DNA of 64,000 nt from Sedimenticola selenatireducens (GCF_007625115.1 NZ_VMNH01000010.1:1-64000), one strand, 5' to 3'; counted from the stretch's first letter, positions 1-8,863 are shown. Notes: generated by a model not told the origin, from the letters alone. Program-made: numbers and translations.

Positions 1-53
1 ACAGCTTCTCTGCGAAACTCTTCGGTATAGGCTGGTTTTCTATGCTTTGTCAT
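1..53 (-). CDS. IS3-family transposase OrfA, N-terminal fragment (runs off window)
   Basis: Reading leftward from an ATG at 53, the sequence gives MTKHRKPAYTEEFRREAV before leaving the window. The Y-[ST]-EEFRREAV pattern is the usual N-terminus of the helix-turn-helix OrfA of IS3-family elements, which binds the terminal repeats and works with OrfB by programmed frameshifting. Only 17 full codons are visible, so the subgroup and whether the element is intact cannot be told. It lies about 50 bases inside the presumed IS end, the normal distance for IS3 elements, and points the same way as the acyltransferase gene it interrupts. Confidence 0.7.
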   Translation of the reverse strand, partial: MTKHRKPAYTEEFRREA

Positions 54-108
54 GTGACATCTCCGTGCTAGACCTAAATCTAACTATAGAAGGTGTCTAC
101 TATTCGTG
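1..108 (-). mobile_element. IS3-type insertion sequence, one end
   Basis: The OrfA start at 53 is preceded on the minus strand by about 50 bases of non-coding sequence that begins near 105-108 with TAGACACCTTCTATAG, which looks like a terminal repeat. The acyltransferase reading frame from the right crosses this point and stops after a few IS-derived codons (stop at 84-86). The exact tip and the target duplication cannot be fixed because the other end lies outside the window. Confidence 0.6.
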
Positions 109-1751
109 GGTAACTCGGTTTTTCCTGATTTTAATAAGCGTGTAATAATTCCAAAAAAACTTTCCCAATATATTTCTCTTGCACCTTCGGCAGTAGAGCT
201 GCGAAAAGATTCACTAAAAAGATTATTAGGATTCTCATTTGGTAGACCTGGATATGAATCTAGTTGATCGCCAAATAAGTAGGCGCTATGTCTAAAGCCC
301 AATATGATATTTTTTATAGAATCATTGGTTTCTAAATAAACAAGTGATTCTTTAATCCATTTAGAACAGCCGGGCTGCTTTACTTCAAAGAGCAGTGCAG
401 GTGGGCAGCCGCTAAAACTTAGATGCAATAATCCTTTTCCATCTTGCTCGAGAATTTTAGAAAGAGCATAGGTTGGTTCCACTATATGGCTGTCTCCAAA
501 ACTTGCCCAAGTAACATTATTTTCGAAGTATCTGCAAGACACATCAGGACTCAAGTAATCTGCACCCTTAGTGTGACATTCCTTTCTTTTAGGGCTAGGT
601 TGGATAGTTTCAGTATATATATTATTTGCAAAGCGCCCCTGAAACCCTTGGTATAAATGGCCTGAAAGTCCCACCGATAATACAAGAATGATTGAAGCGG
701 CAGAATATTGAAAAATAGCTTTTCTATTAAACGACGTTTTGCTTCTAAATGGCTTTTCAATGAATCGATAGCTCAAGTACGACAATATAAAGGTAGCTAT
801 GATAGCCGATACAAGCATCGGAGTACTTGGTTCTCCGATTGTTTTAAGACGGAGAAATGCAAACAGTGGTTGATGCCACAAATACAGTGAATATGATATT
901 AGCCCTACAGATACAAACAGTCTGGTTGAAAGGAATCGTCCAACAAAAGTATCACTCTTCCCGAAGATAATAATGAAGCATGTTCCAAGAACAGGGGTTA
1001 GAGTAAAAAAGCTTGGAAAAGGCGTTTGTGCGTCGAAGAATAATATTGACACTAAGATTAGTAAAAGCCCAAGTAACCCTATTATTTCCCTCGTTAATTT
1101 GGTCGTGGATATCGTTTTTAAATTCATGAAAGCCACTAAAGATCCAAACAACAATTCCCACGCACGACTAAAGATCAAGTAGAAATTTTCATCTACCCAG
1201 CCTTTTGTCGATAAATATTGTGAGAGAAAAAGCGAAATTAGAGATATTACAACTAGTATAGAGATGATGTTTTTTTTGCCTGCTGACCAAAGAAGCATCA
1301 ATAGGATAGGGAAGAAAATATAATACTGTTCTTCAACTGCAAGGCTCCATGTATGCAGCAGTGGCTTTTCATCTGAGACTGTTGAAAAGTATCCACTTGT
1401 TAAATAGAAAAATATGTTTGACGAAAATGTCGCTACTGAGACAAGACTTTGAGAATAAGATTTCAATAAGTCGGCAGGCATTAATATAAATGCAGCGATT
1501 GTGGTGAAAAGTAAAACCAGACTTAGTGCGGGAAGTATTCTTCTGGCTCGGCGTTCATAGAAGTTTATAAGTGAAAACTGCTGTTTACTTATTTCGGCTA
1601 CAATAATTGATGTAATCAAATAACCGCTGATAACAAAAAAAATATCAACGCCGATATAGCCACCACTAAAGCCAGAGAAGTCTCCGTGAAATAATATGAC
1701 TGGGAGAACGGCTATGGCGCGTAGACCATCTATCTCTTTTCTGTATTGCAA
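84..1751 (-). pseudogene. OafA/YrhL-type acyltransferase with SGNH domain, 3' end truncated by an IS
   Basis: A membrane O-acyltransferase of the acyltransferase-3 family that would transfer acetyl groups to surface polysaccharide or lipopolysaccharide. The N-terminus (YRKEIDGLRAIAVLPVILFH) carries the family's first-helix signature, followed by about ten membrane helices to residue 370. A periplasmic SGNH-like domain follows (FGDSH at about 415). Family members are usually about 640-660 residues; here the frame ends at 555, inside sequence belonging to an insertion element, so the C-terminal catalytic Asp/His block of the SGNH domain is lost. The start is TTG with AAAGGAA seven bases upstream. 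The gene is clearly more AT-rich than genes right of 2.8 kb, suggesting transfer. The O-acyltransferase part could still be expressed; loss of SGNH function is inferred. Confidence 0.8.
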
Positions 1752-2273
1752 CTAAGTATTCCTTTACAAGGATTGATTAATGTTCCAAGTCATCCGCGCC
1801 CGGTGTTGTCCACGGGCTGCAGGAGAGTCACATATATAGTTATTGTACTGAGTAACTGATAACCATCCAAAATGTAAATGTCAAATCACAGGTGTGCAAC
1901 CTACCGCATATTTAAGCTTGTTAAAGAGCTCAATCATTTGAAATTGTTCTGTTTGAAGCCACTGTTTTAGTTCTCCTGCATTGAGACGATCGACCTTCAT
2001 GTCCTTTTCAGGGGTTTGGAGGGAGACAATTTAGATAGTTTACGGCTCAGTGACCAAGCGATTAGAGGCTGTATTAGTTTCACTGCTTTAGGCTTGCATA
2101 CGCAATTAGGGATAGGGGTGGGTCAAAAGTCCACAACTGACAGCCCAGTGACCGACGCCCAAGGTATATTTCTACATCACCAAAATGAACATTTCAAATC
2201 AGGGTCAGGCAAGGATCATTTGTTGCCTATTTTGGGTGATTAGTGCGTTTCAAATGTGCACCAGATGTGCACC
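1752..2273. other. Gene-poor stretch between the acyltransferase and the tRNA operon
   Basis: No convincing gene was found on either strand. The minus strand has a short frame ending near 1880 (starting MKVDRLNAGELKQWL) and the plus strand an open stretch at 2016-2243; neither resembles a family I know. The segment shares the lower GC of the acyltransferase region and lies on the 3' side of the tRNA-Lys gene, a common integration side. It may hold decayed accessory sequence. Confidence 0.4.
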
Positions 2274-2313
2274 GGGGAAAAAACAAAGGAGTTGGGATTT
2301 CTCCTAACTCCTT
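2274..2313 (-). terminator. Rho-independent terminator of the tRNA operon
   Basis: A 12-bp stem (2286-2297 pairs with 2302-2313, one G-T wobble, four-base loop) is followed on the minus strand by TTTGTTTTTT. It sits ten bases beyond the CCA end of tRNA-Lys, so it ends the tRNA transcript. Confidence 0.9.
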
Positions 2314-2323
2314 GATTTTATTG

Positions 2324-2399
2324 TGGTGGGCCATGTAGGGGTCGAACCTACGACAAATGGATTAAGAGTCCACTGCTCTACCAGCTGAGCTAATGGCCC
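2324..2399 (-). tRNA. tRNA-Lys (CTT)
   Basis: The minus strand gives a full cloverleaf starting GGGCCATTAGCTCAG, with GGTTCGACC in the T arm and an encoded CCA end. The anticodon loop is CTCTTAA, giving anticodon CTT for lysine AAG codons. It is the last gene of a four-tRNA operon. Confidence 0.95.
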
Positions 2400-2405
2400 A
2401 ATTTA

Positions 2406-2482
2406 TGGGGTGGACGATGGGGCTCGAACCCACGACAACCGGAATCACAATCCGGGACTCTACCAACTGAGCTACGCCCACC
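2406..2482 (-). tRNA. tRNA-His (GTG)
   Basis: The minus strand gives GGTGGGCGTAGCTCAG and an anticodon stem-loop with GTG. The extra G at position -1, pairing with the discriminator C before an encoded CCA, is the hallmark of tRNA-His. Confidence 0.95.
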
Positions 2483-2499
2483 ATAAACTGTAAAGAACT

Positions 2500-2576
2500 T
2501 GGCACGCCCGGCAGGATTCGAACCTGCTACCCTCGGCTTAGAAGGCCGATGCTCTATCCAAATGAGCTACGGGCGC
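2500..2576 (-). tRNA. tRNA-Arg (TCT)
   Basis: The minus strand gives GCGCCCGTAGCTCA, anticodon loop CTTCTAA (TCT, reading AGA/AGG) and an encoded CCA. Third from the end in the Pro-Arg-His-Lys operon. Confidence 0.95.
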
Positions 2577-2591
2577 ATGATCGAAAAAAAA

Positions 2592-2668
2592 TGGTCGGGG
2601 TAGAGAGATTCGAACTCCCGACATCCTGCTCCCAAAGCAGGCGCGCTACCAGACTGCGCTATACCCCG
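2592..2668 (-). tRNA. tRNA-Pro (TGG)
   Basis: The minus strand gives CGGGGTATAGCGCAGTCTGG, a proline-type 5' end, with anticodon TGG (loop TTTGGGA) and an encoded CCA. It is the first gene of the operon, just downstream of a strong promoter. Confidence 0.95.
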
Positions 2669-2705
2669 ATGACCGGACCCTCGCCGTATCGCGAAAGAGG
2701 CCGGA

Positions 2706-2734
2706 ATAATACGCAGCCATCTGCAATGAGTCAA
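2706..2734 (-). promoter_or_regulatory. Sigma-70 promoter of the tRNA operon
   Basis: On the minus strand a -35 TTGACT (2729-2734) and -10 TATTAT (2706-2711) are separated by 17 bases. An A/T-rich stretch lies just upstream and a GC-rich discriminator (CCGGCCTC) downstream, typical of stable-RNA promoters under stringent control. Confidence 0.8.
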
Positions 2735-2833
2735 CGAAAAAATTCGCTAATGGGGTGCTTCACGCGGTGAAAAAAGTGGTCAATCGCGCTATTATGCGCC
2801 CCTTCCTTTCAAACTGTAGTGGAATCTCACGAA

Positions 2834-3688
2834 ATGAGTGCAAATATCCTTGATGGCAAGGCCATCGCCGCCGATCTTCGCAGCGACATCAAGGCCCAGG
2901 TGAGCCGGATGACTGAGGCTGGCGAGCGTCCACCGGGTCTGGTAGTGATACTGGTCGGCGAGGATCCGGCTTCCCAGGTATACGTCCGCAACAAGCAGCG
3001 CTCCTGTGAAGAGGTAGGATTCCTATCAGAATTGCGCAGACTGCCCGCCGAGACGACCGAGGCCGAACTTATAGCGCAGATCGATGAATTGAATGCCCGG
3101 GAAGATGTCGATGGCATTCTGGTGCAGTTACCACTGCCCAAGCAGATCGATGAAGAGACCGTTACCGAACGCATTCTACCCACCAAAGATGTAGACGGCT
3201 TTCACCCCTACAATGTGGGCCGTCTGGCGCTGCGTATGCCGATTATGCGCCCCTGCACCCCCAAGGGTGTTATGACCATGCTGGAGCGCACTGGACAGCG
3301 CCTGGAGGGGCTAGACGCGGTGATTATTGGGCAGTCCAACATTGTCGGTCGACCCATGGCGCTGGAGCTGCTCGCCGCCCGCTGCACCATCACCGTTTGC
3401 CACAGCCGCACCAAGGATCTGGAAGAGAAGATTTCCAAGGCGGATATTGTGGTTGCCGCCGTGGGCAGAGCCAATTTTGTTAAGGGCGAGTGGATCAAAC
3501 CTGGTGCCCTGGTGATCGATGTGGGTATTAACCGACTTGAAGACGGCACCCTTTGCGGTGATGTGGATTACGCCTCGGCGGCCGAGAAGGCGGCGTGGAT
3601 TACGCCCGTGCCTGGCGGTGTTGGCCCCATGACCGTCGCCACACTACTCGAAAACACCTTGCAAGCACGGGAACTGCACGACCGTTAA
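2834..3688 (+). CDS. folD: Bifunctional methylene-THF dehydrogenase / methenyl-THF cyclohydrolase FolD
   Basis: Cytosolic enzyme that interconverts 5,10-methylene-, methenyl- and 10-formyl-tetrahydrofolate using NADP, feeding purine, thymidylate and formyl-Met synthesis. The 284-residue product has the family signatures: [14 protein letters not shown] with the catalytic Lys, [18 protein letters not shown], the NADP-binding [11 protein letters not shown] and the C-terminal [13 protein letters not shown]. An upstream GTG at 2819 is in frame, but the ATG at 2834 gives the usual [10 protein letters not shown]-terminus and is preferred. The stop codon overlaps the stop of the converging gene at 3685. 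Confidence 0.97.
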   Translation: MSANILDGKAIAADLRSDIKAQVSRMTEAGERPPGLVVILVGEDPASQVYVRNKQRSCEEVGFLSELRRLPAETTEAELIAQIDELNAREDVDGILVQLPLPKQIDEETVTERILPTKDVDGFHPYNVGRLALRMPIMRPCTPKGVMTMLERTGQRLEGLDAVIIGQSNIVGRPMALELLAARCTITVCHSRTKDLEEKISKADIVVAAVGRANFVKGEWIKPGALVIDVGINRLEDGTLCGDVDYASAAEKAAWITPVPGGVGPMTVATLLENTLQARELHDR

Positions 3689-4581
3689 TGCTTCTCCGGC
3701 GCGGCTTGTTCTTTGTTCAAGTCGCGCCCTACCCACTCCATTCTTGCTCGCAACAATCGCTTTAACAGCTGTAAAAGCAGCCAGATAGAGGCGAGTGGAA
3801 ATAACACGGTCTGCATCAGAAATACCACGATCATCTGGATGGCATGCTCGCTGATATGGGTCGCCGCTTGATTGAATGCGGCCATTCGGGATTCAATATC
3901 TATCGCACGAGTAGCCGTTTCATAGACGCGCTTTGCTTCATCAAGCAGTGATCGTTCATCGGCCTTCGCCAGTGGCGGCTGAATCTCACTATTCACTTCA
4001 CCAATATGAGTGGCCGCTTGTTCAAGTTGTGTTTGAGATTCACTGTATTGCGGCGCTAAAAATGCACGATAAAAACTTTCGCTACCAATTGCCATCAATG
4101 CAACAGAGAAACGCAGCACCAACAAGACCAGCGCAATCCGGCACAAAAACCTCCGTGTACCAATCAGCGACTGACTTGGCCACCAGAGCACCCATAGCAA
4201 GCTGGCTACCGCTCCAAGCGTAATGTAAGTCAGCCAGGACGATGCCATAGCATCCAGTAGGACGCGCTGGATACCAAACGAGGTGCTGCTGGCCAGCATC
4301 ACCCAGGAGAATCGCTCGACTAGATCATTAACCGGATCCAGTATTTCTCCCGGTTTAAAATTAAGACCAATTCCTACTGGTTCTATCGCTACTTCAGTCC
4401 CCTGGGCCACTGAAATAACCCCATTTAATCCCCGACTCAAAGCAAAAACCACGAGCGCACGCTTGAACCCCGCCTCTGTGTATTCATGACCCAACCGATC
4501 TAGCGTGCCGAACTGGATCAATGCCATCAAAACAATCAGCAACAGAGAATAGGTGAATTTTCGGGTCAAGGGATGGAACAT
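3685..4581 (-). CDS. Unknown membrane protein with periplasmic coiled region
   Basis: Not a family I recognise. The 298-residue product has a hydrophobic N-terminal segment (about 10-27), two or more membrane helices at about 115-165, a charged helical stretch with glutamine and alanine heptads at about 175-240, and a last membrane helix at about 245-275 with a basic cytoplasmic tail. This layout would place a helical domain outside the inner membrane. It stands alone, converges on folD with overlapping stop codons, and has no obvious functional partner. Confidence 0.75.
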   Translation of the reverse strand: MFHPLTRKFTYSLLLIVLMALIQFGTLDRLGHEYTEAGFKRALVVFALSRGLNGVISVAQGTEVAIEPVGIGLNFKPGEILDPVNDLVERFSWVMLASSTSFGIQRVLLDAMASSWLTYITLGAVASLLWVLWWPSQSLIGTRRFLCRIALVLLVLRFSVALMAIGSESFYRAFLAPQYSESQTQLEQAATHIGEVNSEIQPPLAKADERSLLDEAKRVYETATRAIDIESRMAAFNQAATHISEHAIQMIVVFLMQTVLFPLASIWLLLQLLKRLLRARMEWVGRDLNKEQAAPEKH

Positions 4582-4717
4582 TGTTTGCGCTCGTCCATTG
4601 AATGTGAGATCAATGTTTAGATCATACGCCGATCTTGTACTTTACAACCACAACAGAGAACTGGACGGAAAAAATATCTGTGGGATAACGTGACGTACTG
4701 GGCAAGGTAGAATAACT

Positions 4718-5158
4718 ATGGCTTTCATCATCACCAAATACGCTCACTTCCTCGGTATTCTGCTGCTGTTTTCCAGTTGTCTACTGGAATATCAGCGGCT
4801 CAAGCCAATACTTACACGTGCAGAGGTTAAGCGATTAGCACGCGTCGATATTGTTTTTGGATTATCTGCCTTGCTGGTTTTAATGAGTGGATTGGCAATG
4901 GCGCTTTGGCTAGCCAAGCCACTGGACTATTATCTGAACAACTGGATTTTCCACTTCAAATACAGCCTATTCATTGTCATCGGGCTGATTTCAGCCTACC
5001 CAACGGTTTTCTTTATTCGTAACCGACGGGGGAATGATGCGGATACTCTTGACCTACCGAGAGGCATGAAAACAGTTATCACACTGGAATTAACGGGGAT
5101 ACTCTGCCTGCCTTTGCTGGGTATATTAATGGCGGCTGGGTTTGGTGCAATCAGATAA
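4718..5158 (+). CDS. DUF2214-family membrane protein
   Basis: A 146-residue protein with four predicted membrane helices (about 7-23, 45-66, 80-100 and 122-143). The N-terminal KYAHFLGILLLFSS and the later HFKYSLF segment match the DUF2214 family, whose function is unknown. It starts with ATG with an AAGG element about ten bases upstream. It is transcribed alone, divergently from the gene at 3685, and ends just before the repeat block at 5167. Confidence 0.8.
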   Translation: MAFIITKYAHFLGILLLFSSCLLEYQRLKPILTRAEVKRLARVDIVFGLSALLVLMSGLAMALWLAKPLDYYLNNWIFHFKYSLFIVIGLISAYPTVFFIRNRRGNDADTLDLPRGMKTVITLELTGILCLPLLGILMAAGFGAIR

Positions 5159-5166
5159 GCCGATAA

Positions 5167-5394
5167 GGGTCGGAGTCGAATAGCACTTACTTAAGCAGAT
5201 TCGTATCCAATGTAGGGTGGGTTAGGCGCGTTGTTTGCGCCGTAACCCACCAACGGTGCCGTCAGGCACACCTTAAATAAACGACTTGTGTTGCTGCGCA
5301 ACGCTTGGTGGGTTACGCAAAAAACGCTAACCCACCCTACATTTGAGCTTAAGTAAGTACCATTCGGGTCGGAGTCAATTTTTGACTCCGACCC
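5167..5394. repeat. Nested palindromic (MITE-like) element
   Basis: Two inverted-repeat elements, one inside the other. The outer arms are GGGTCGGAGT plus CGAATAGCACTTACTTAAG (5167-5195) and, reversed, CTTAAGTAAGTACCATTCG (5347-5365), followed by a GGGTCGGAGTC / GACTCCGACCC hairpin ending at 5394. Inside sits AATGTAGGGTGGGTTAG (5209-5225) paired with CTAACCCACCCTACATT (5327-5343). No protein is encoded. Location: just past the end of soxB (converging with the gene at 4718). Confidence 0.85.
5209..5343. repeat. Inner palindromic element (TGTAGGGTGGGTTAG family)
   Basis: Perfect terminal inverted repeats of 17 bases enclose further GGTGGGTT / AACCCACC copies, so it can fold into a long cruciform. 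It interrupts an older element whose two halves flank it. Elements with this terminal sequence are common between genes of gammaproteobacteria. Confidence 0.8.
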
Positions 5395-5402
5395 TTTGCC
5401 GA

Positions 5403-7181
5403 TTAGGCCGCAGGATAATCTTCCAAGCCCGGATTACCCTTCATGCCAACCAGCTTTGGGGTATTCAGTTTATTGATCTTCACCTGTTTCTGATCACGCA
5501 AATAATCGGCGACCACATCCCAGATAGGACGACCGGGTGATTGTGAGCCCACCGTTGCCCAACCGGCGACCATATATTTTTTATTCGCTTCGATCTTGGT
5601 GCCATCATCCAGTGTCATGTCACTGATACGCTTACCGAACGATTGATTGGGGTCGCACACATAATCCAGACCACCTACCCGCACCATATCTCCGCCCTGC
5701 TGGAAGTAAGGGTCTGGATTAAACAGATTATCACCCACATCTTCCAGAATCGCCTTGATGTCGGCACCACTCATCTCTCGACGGTAGGTTTCTGGATAGG
5801 TGATGCAGGTTTGGTCCATGACGTTTTCCATGGTAATGGTCTGCCCGGGTATGACGGTCGTTCCCCAACGGAAGCCTGGGGAGAGCGATATCTGTGCATC
5901 ATTCACTTTATTTAATGCATCACAGATCACTTGATCAAAGGTGCCATTGAAGTTTCCACGCCGATAGAGTGTCTCTTCAGCGAGCGCCAAAGGCTCTTCA
6001 AGTTGCGTCTTGTAAGGCGCACGTACCTGATCGATGTAAGCCTGCATGGCAGGATCAGCTTTCAAAAGATTGGAGAAGATCGGCACCAACCGGTATTGGA
6101 AGCCTTGGAGTTTGCCATTACGCACATCCAGATCCATAACGCCGAGGAATTTTCCGTTGGAACCGGCATTGGTCACCAAGGTTTTTCCTGAGCTATTTTC
6201 AACCACCGTTGGTGCCGGCATACCATCGTGAGTATGGCCACCAAAAATCACATCAATGCCGGTGACTTGTTCCGCCATCTTGAGATCCACATCCATGCCA
6301 TTATGTGACAATACCACGACCAGATCGGGTTTTTCGTTGGAGCGCACCTGATCAACTACGGCTTGCATTCGCTCATCCTGAATACCAAAGGTCCAATCAG
6401 GTATAAAACGCTGTGGATTGGCGATTGGCGTATAGGGGAAGGCCTGCCCAATCACAGCAACGCGAACACCATTCACTGTGCGCATTGTATACGGCTTAAA
6501 AGCGAGGCCCGCATCTTCGTTGAAGCCATCAAAATCACTGAACTTGTAATCAAACAGCGCCTCTTCAGTGACTTTCACATTCTGCGCAATGAACTCACCC
6601 TTGAACTCACCGATATTTTCGATGACCTCACGGTCCTGATAAGTGAACTCCCAATGCCCGGTCATGATATCTACGCCCAGGAGATTACAGGCTTCCACCA
6701 TATCCTTGCCACGGGTCCAGTACGCGGTACCTGAACCCTGCCAGGTATCGCCACCATCGAGCAACAACGAGTTACCATCACCCCGCTCTGCACGCAATCG
6801 CTTGACCAGACTGGCGAGATGAGCAAAACCACCGACCCTACCGTATGTTTTAGCCGCTGCATCATAATTCAGATAACTGAATGCATGAGCCGCCGAACTA
6901 TCCGGCGTGACGCCAAAGTGCTTCAGAAAAGCGTTACCCACCAGATGGGGTGCTTTACCCAATGCGCCACCCACACCCAAATTGACATTGGGCTCACGAA
7001 AATAGACTGGATTCAACTGCGCATGACAATCTGTCATGTGCATCAGACAGACATTACCGAACCGTGGGATCTCATAGAGATCGGTCGGACGCTGACTGGA
7101 AGCACGAAGTGATCCCGGCAGTAATCCAGCCGCACCTGCCATACCCATGAGGTGCAGGAACTCTCGTCTTGATAGGGTCAT
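5403..7181 (-). CDS. soxB: Thiosulfohydrolase SoxB
   Basis: Periplasmic dimanganese enzyme that removes the sulfone group as sulfate from the SoxY-bound cysteine-S-thiosulfonate. The 592-residue product begins with a twin-arginine signal (SRREFLHLMG then an Ala/Gly-rich segment), matching folded export. Metallophosphoesterase motifs follow in order: MTDCHAQ at about 50, DGGDTWQGSG at about 145, GHWEFT at about 175, LSHNGMD at about 295 and GGHTHDG at about 315, then a 5'-nucleotidase C-terminal domain with FRWGTT and GGDMVRVGG. It is last in the sox cluster, 142 bases after soxZ, with two hairpins in the gap. Length and motifs are normal. Confidence 0.97.
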   Translation of the reverse strand: MTLSRREFLHLMGMAGAAGLLPGSLRASSQRPTDLYEIPRFGNVCLMHMTDCHAQLNPVYFREPNVNLGVGGALGKAPHLVGNAFLKHFGVTPDSSAAHAFSYLNYDAAAKTYGRVGGFAHLASLVKRLRAERGDGNSLLLDGGDTWQGSGTAYWTRGKDMVEACNLLGVDIMTGHWEFTYQDREVIENIGEFKGEFIAQNVKVTEEALFDYKFSDFDGFNEDAGLAFKPYTMRTVNGVRVAVIGQAFPYTPIANPQRFIPDWTFGIQDERMQAVVDQVRSNEKPDLVVVLSHNGMDVDLKMAEQVTGIDVIFGGHTHDGMPAPTVVENSSGKTLVTNAGSNGKFLGVMDLDVRNGKLQGFQYRLVPIFSNLLKADPAMQAYIDQVRAPYKTQLEEPLALAEETLYRRGNFNGTFDQVICDALNKVNDAQISLSPGFRWGTTVIPGQTITMENVMDQTCITYPETYRREMSGADIKAILEDVGDNLFNPDPYFQQGGDMVRVGGLDYVCDPNQSFGKRISDMTLDDGTKIEANKKYMVAGWATVGSQSPGRPIWDVVADYLRDQKQVKINKLNTPKLVGMKGNPGLEDYPAA

Positions 7182-7246
7182 AGTGAATTAACCTTTTTCC
7201 AGGCACTGATCAAACCAATGACAGGGCCTGTAATTTCTTATTGTTT

Positions 7247-7303
7247 ACCACTGTGAAACAGCCCGTTTCACAGTGGTTTGGACTTGCTGCACAAGGTGCA
7301 GCA
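7247..7303 (-). promoter_or_regulatory. Two tandem hairpins between soxZ and soxB
   Basis: A perfect 12-bp stem (7247-7258 with 7266-7277, seven-base loop) is preceded on the transcript by a 7-bp stem (7285-7291 with 7297-7303). Neither has a strong U-tract in the minus direction, so they look like mRNA-stability or attenuation structures rather than full terminators. They could set a lower SoxB level than SoxYZ; this role is inferred. Confidence 0.6.
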
Positions 7304-7323
7304 TACCTCCCAAAACATCAAAA

Positions 7324-7638
7324 CTAACCGATGGCCTCTTCAGCAGAATCCGTCTCACCTTTGTTATCAGTCCAGGTTAGTTTGAGTTTTTCGCCTTCAC
7401 CGCCATCAAATTTAAAAGAGAGATAGGGGTTTTTGGAAACACCGCCACTCCAATGTGCGTTCATCACCATCTTGCCGCCTACTTCACAGACTACTTCCTG
7501 AATATAGTGAGCCGGCACCATGCCACCCGCCTTGGAGTCTTTACGAAATCCAGATTCCATCTGATGAGTTAACAGTGCCTTGACGGTGGTGACACCATCT
7601 TTAAATTTTGCGCGAATCTTGATGCTCTTTGATGCCAT
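7324..7638 (-). CDS. soxZ: Thiosulfate-oxidation carrier complex subunit SoxZ
   Basis: Forms the SoxYZ heterodimer; SoxY carries the sulfur substrate on its C-terminal cysteine and SoxZ is the immunoglobulin-like partner. The product is 104 residues, the usual size, starts IKIRAKFKDGVTTVKALLTH and contains MESGFRKD and the conserved NPYLSFKF segment. It has no signal peptide, as expected, because it is exported together with the Tat signal of SoxY. A GAGG ribosome site lies eight bases before the ATG. It lies 54 bases after soxY. Confidence 0.97.
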   Translation of the reverse strand: MASKSIKIRAKFKDGVTTVKALLTHQMESGFRKDSKAGGMVPAHYIQEVVCEVGGKMVMNAHWSGGVSKNPYLSFKFDGGEGEKLKLTWTDNKGETDSAEEAIG

Positions 7639-7692
7639 GATCGATACCTCAATATGTGTCTAATGTTTAATTGATTGAGTTGTAAAACGGCA

Positions 7693-8163
7693 TTAACCGC
7701 CACAACCACCAATGGTCACCTTGACACCTTTTTTTGCTGTGTAGAGCTTGCCACCTGCCTTGACCACAGCAATGACATCACCACTCTTACCCATTTTAAT
7801 ACGGGTTGATGCATATCCATGCGCTCCACCCATCAGGTCAAAACTAGCAACCAGGGGAGCAGGATTATTGGGAGCAGCAATAGTGATGGATTCAACACCC
7901 GCCATGGTTGCAGTTACGGTAATGGGTACCACCGCTCCGTTCTCAGCAATCTCGGGGGCCTTAATGCTGATATCACCACTCTCCATCATTTCAGAAGATC
8001 CCAATAAATTGGCAAGTCCTTCTGTCATATCTTTTGCACCAAAAGCCTTGGCCGGCCAGGCAGCAAGGACGGTCGTTGGCATTAACAGCCCAGCACTTAC
8101 CGCCACACCCAGAGTGCTGGCGGCCATGGAACCCTTGATAATCAATCTGCGTAAATTATTCAT
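7693..8163 (-). CDS. soxY: Thiosulfate-oxidation carrier protein SoxY
   Basis: Periplasmic sulfur carrier; intermediates are covalently bound to the cysteine of the mobile C-terminal arm. The 156-residue product ends in VTIGGCGG, the diagnostic swinging arm. The N-terminus (NNLRRLIIKGSMAAS, then an apolar stretch to about 35) is a twin-arginine signal. A good AGGAAA ribosome site precedes the ATG. It follows soxL by 28 bases and precedes soxZ. Confidence 0.97.
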   Translation of the reverse strand: MNNLRRLIIKGSMAASTLGVAVSAGLLMPTTVLAAWPAKAFGAKDMTEGLANLLGSSEMMESGDISIKAPEIAENGAVVPITVTATMAGVESITIAAPNNPAPLVASFDLMGGAHGYASTRIKMGKSGDVIAVVKAGGKLYTAKKGVKVTIGGCGG

Positions 8164-8191
8164 AACTGTTTCCTGTATTGATTCTATATGC

Positions 8192-8863
8192 TCAGGGTTT
8201 AACGGTGGTCAGGCCTACGCTAACCCAATCCTGCATACCACCGCGATACCACTTCAGCTTGTAGGCTGGATAACCCATTTTCGTGAGTGTTTTTATGTTC
8301 ACTGATGACTGGGGGCACCATATGCCATTACAAAACAGCACCAAGGTCTTGGCATTGCGGAAATCCCACTTGCCATCCATCTCCTGGACACTGAATTGTT
8401 TGACCAGGATATCGTGCAGGGTCTCCGCTTCCGCCTCGATCTCGAAGTTGCCGGCAACATCGATATTGATCCAGTTCCAGGGAATGTTCACCGAGCCAGG
8501 AATAGTGCCTCGCTGGATCCAGTCCGGGGTACGGGAATCCACCAGCATCACCGAGCGGTCCCCGTTGCTGATCCGTTTCAGGTAGCCCAGCACCTCCAGC
8601 TCACCTACGGTGTCCACCCCCGGTACCAGCTGCATCGGCTGGATGCAGAACGGCGGACAGTGGCGTGAAGTACGCGCGTATGCCTTCGGGATAGTGGCGT
8701 TTTCATCGTCGATACGACGAATGGTTACCGTCTTCCCCTGGTGCATCACCTCCAGCGACTCCATCGCCGGAGTAATCTTGGCTTTCGGGCCGGCCAGAGC
8801 CTGACCTGCCAGTACCAGGGTGCCGGCCAGGATCAGGTTGATAAGTGCCTTGCCATATTTCAT
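8192..8863 (-). CDS. soxL: Exported rhodanese-like protein SoxL
   Basis: Probable periplasmic sulfurtransferase of the sox system. The 223-residue product has a cleavable signal peptide (MKYGKALINLILAGTLVLAG, cut near QALA) and one rhodanese domain from about residue 85, with VDSRTPDWIQRGTIPGSVNIP and the active loop FCNGIWCPQSS holding the catalytic cysteine. Position and size match SoxL of purple sulfur bacteria, encoded next to soxXAK. It may load sulfur on, or strip it from, Sox proteins; the exact substrate is not known. Confidence 0.88.
   Translation of the reverse strand: MKYGKALINLILAGTLVLAGQALAGPKAKITPAMESLEVMHQGKTVTIRRIDDENATIPKAYARTSRHCPPFCIQPMQLVPGVDTVGELEVLGYLKRISNGDRSVMLVDSRTPDWIQRGTIPGSVNIPWNWINIDVAGNFEIEAEAETLHDILVKQFSVQEMDGKWDFRNAKTLVLFCNGIWCPQSSVNIKTLTKMGYPAYKLKWYRGGMQDWVSVGLTTVKP

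Noticed and set aside
1880-2030. Short minus-strand frame starting MKVDRLNAGELKQWL
   Set aside because: Too short and without a family match; could be the tail of a decayed mobile-element gene but I cannot support that.
2016-2243. Open stretch on the plus strand in the accessory region (75 codons)
   Set aside because: No ribosome site, no recognisable protein, composition unlike a gene; likely chance.
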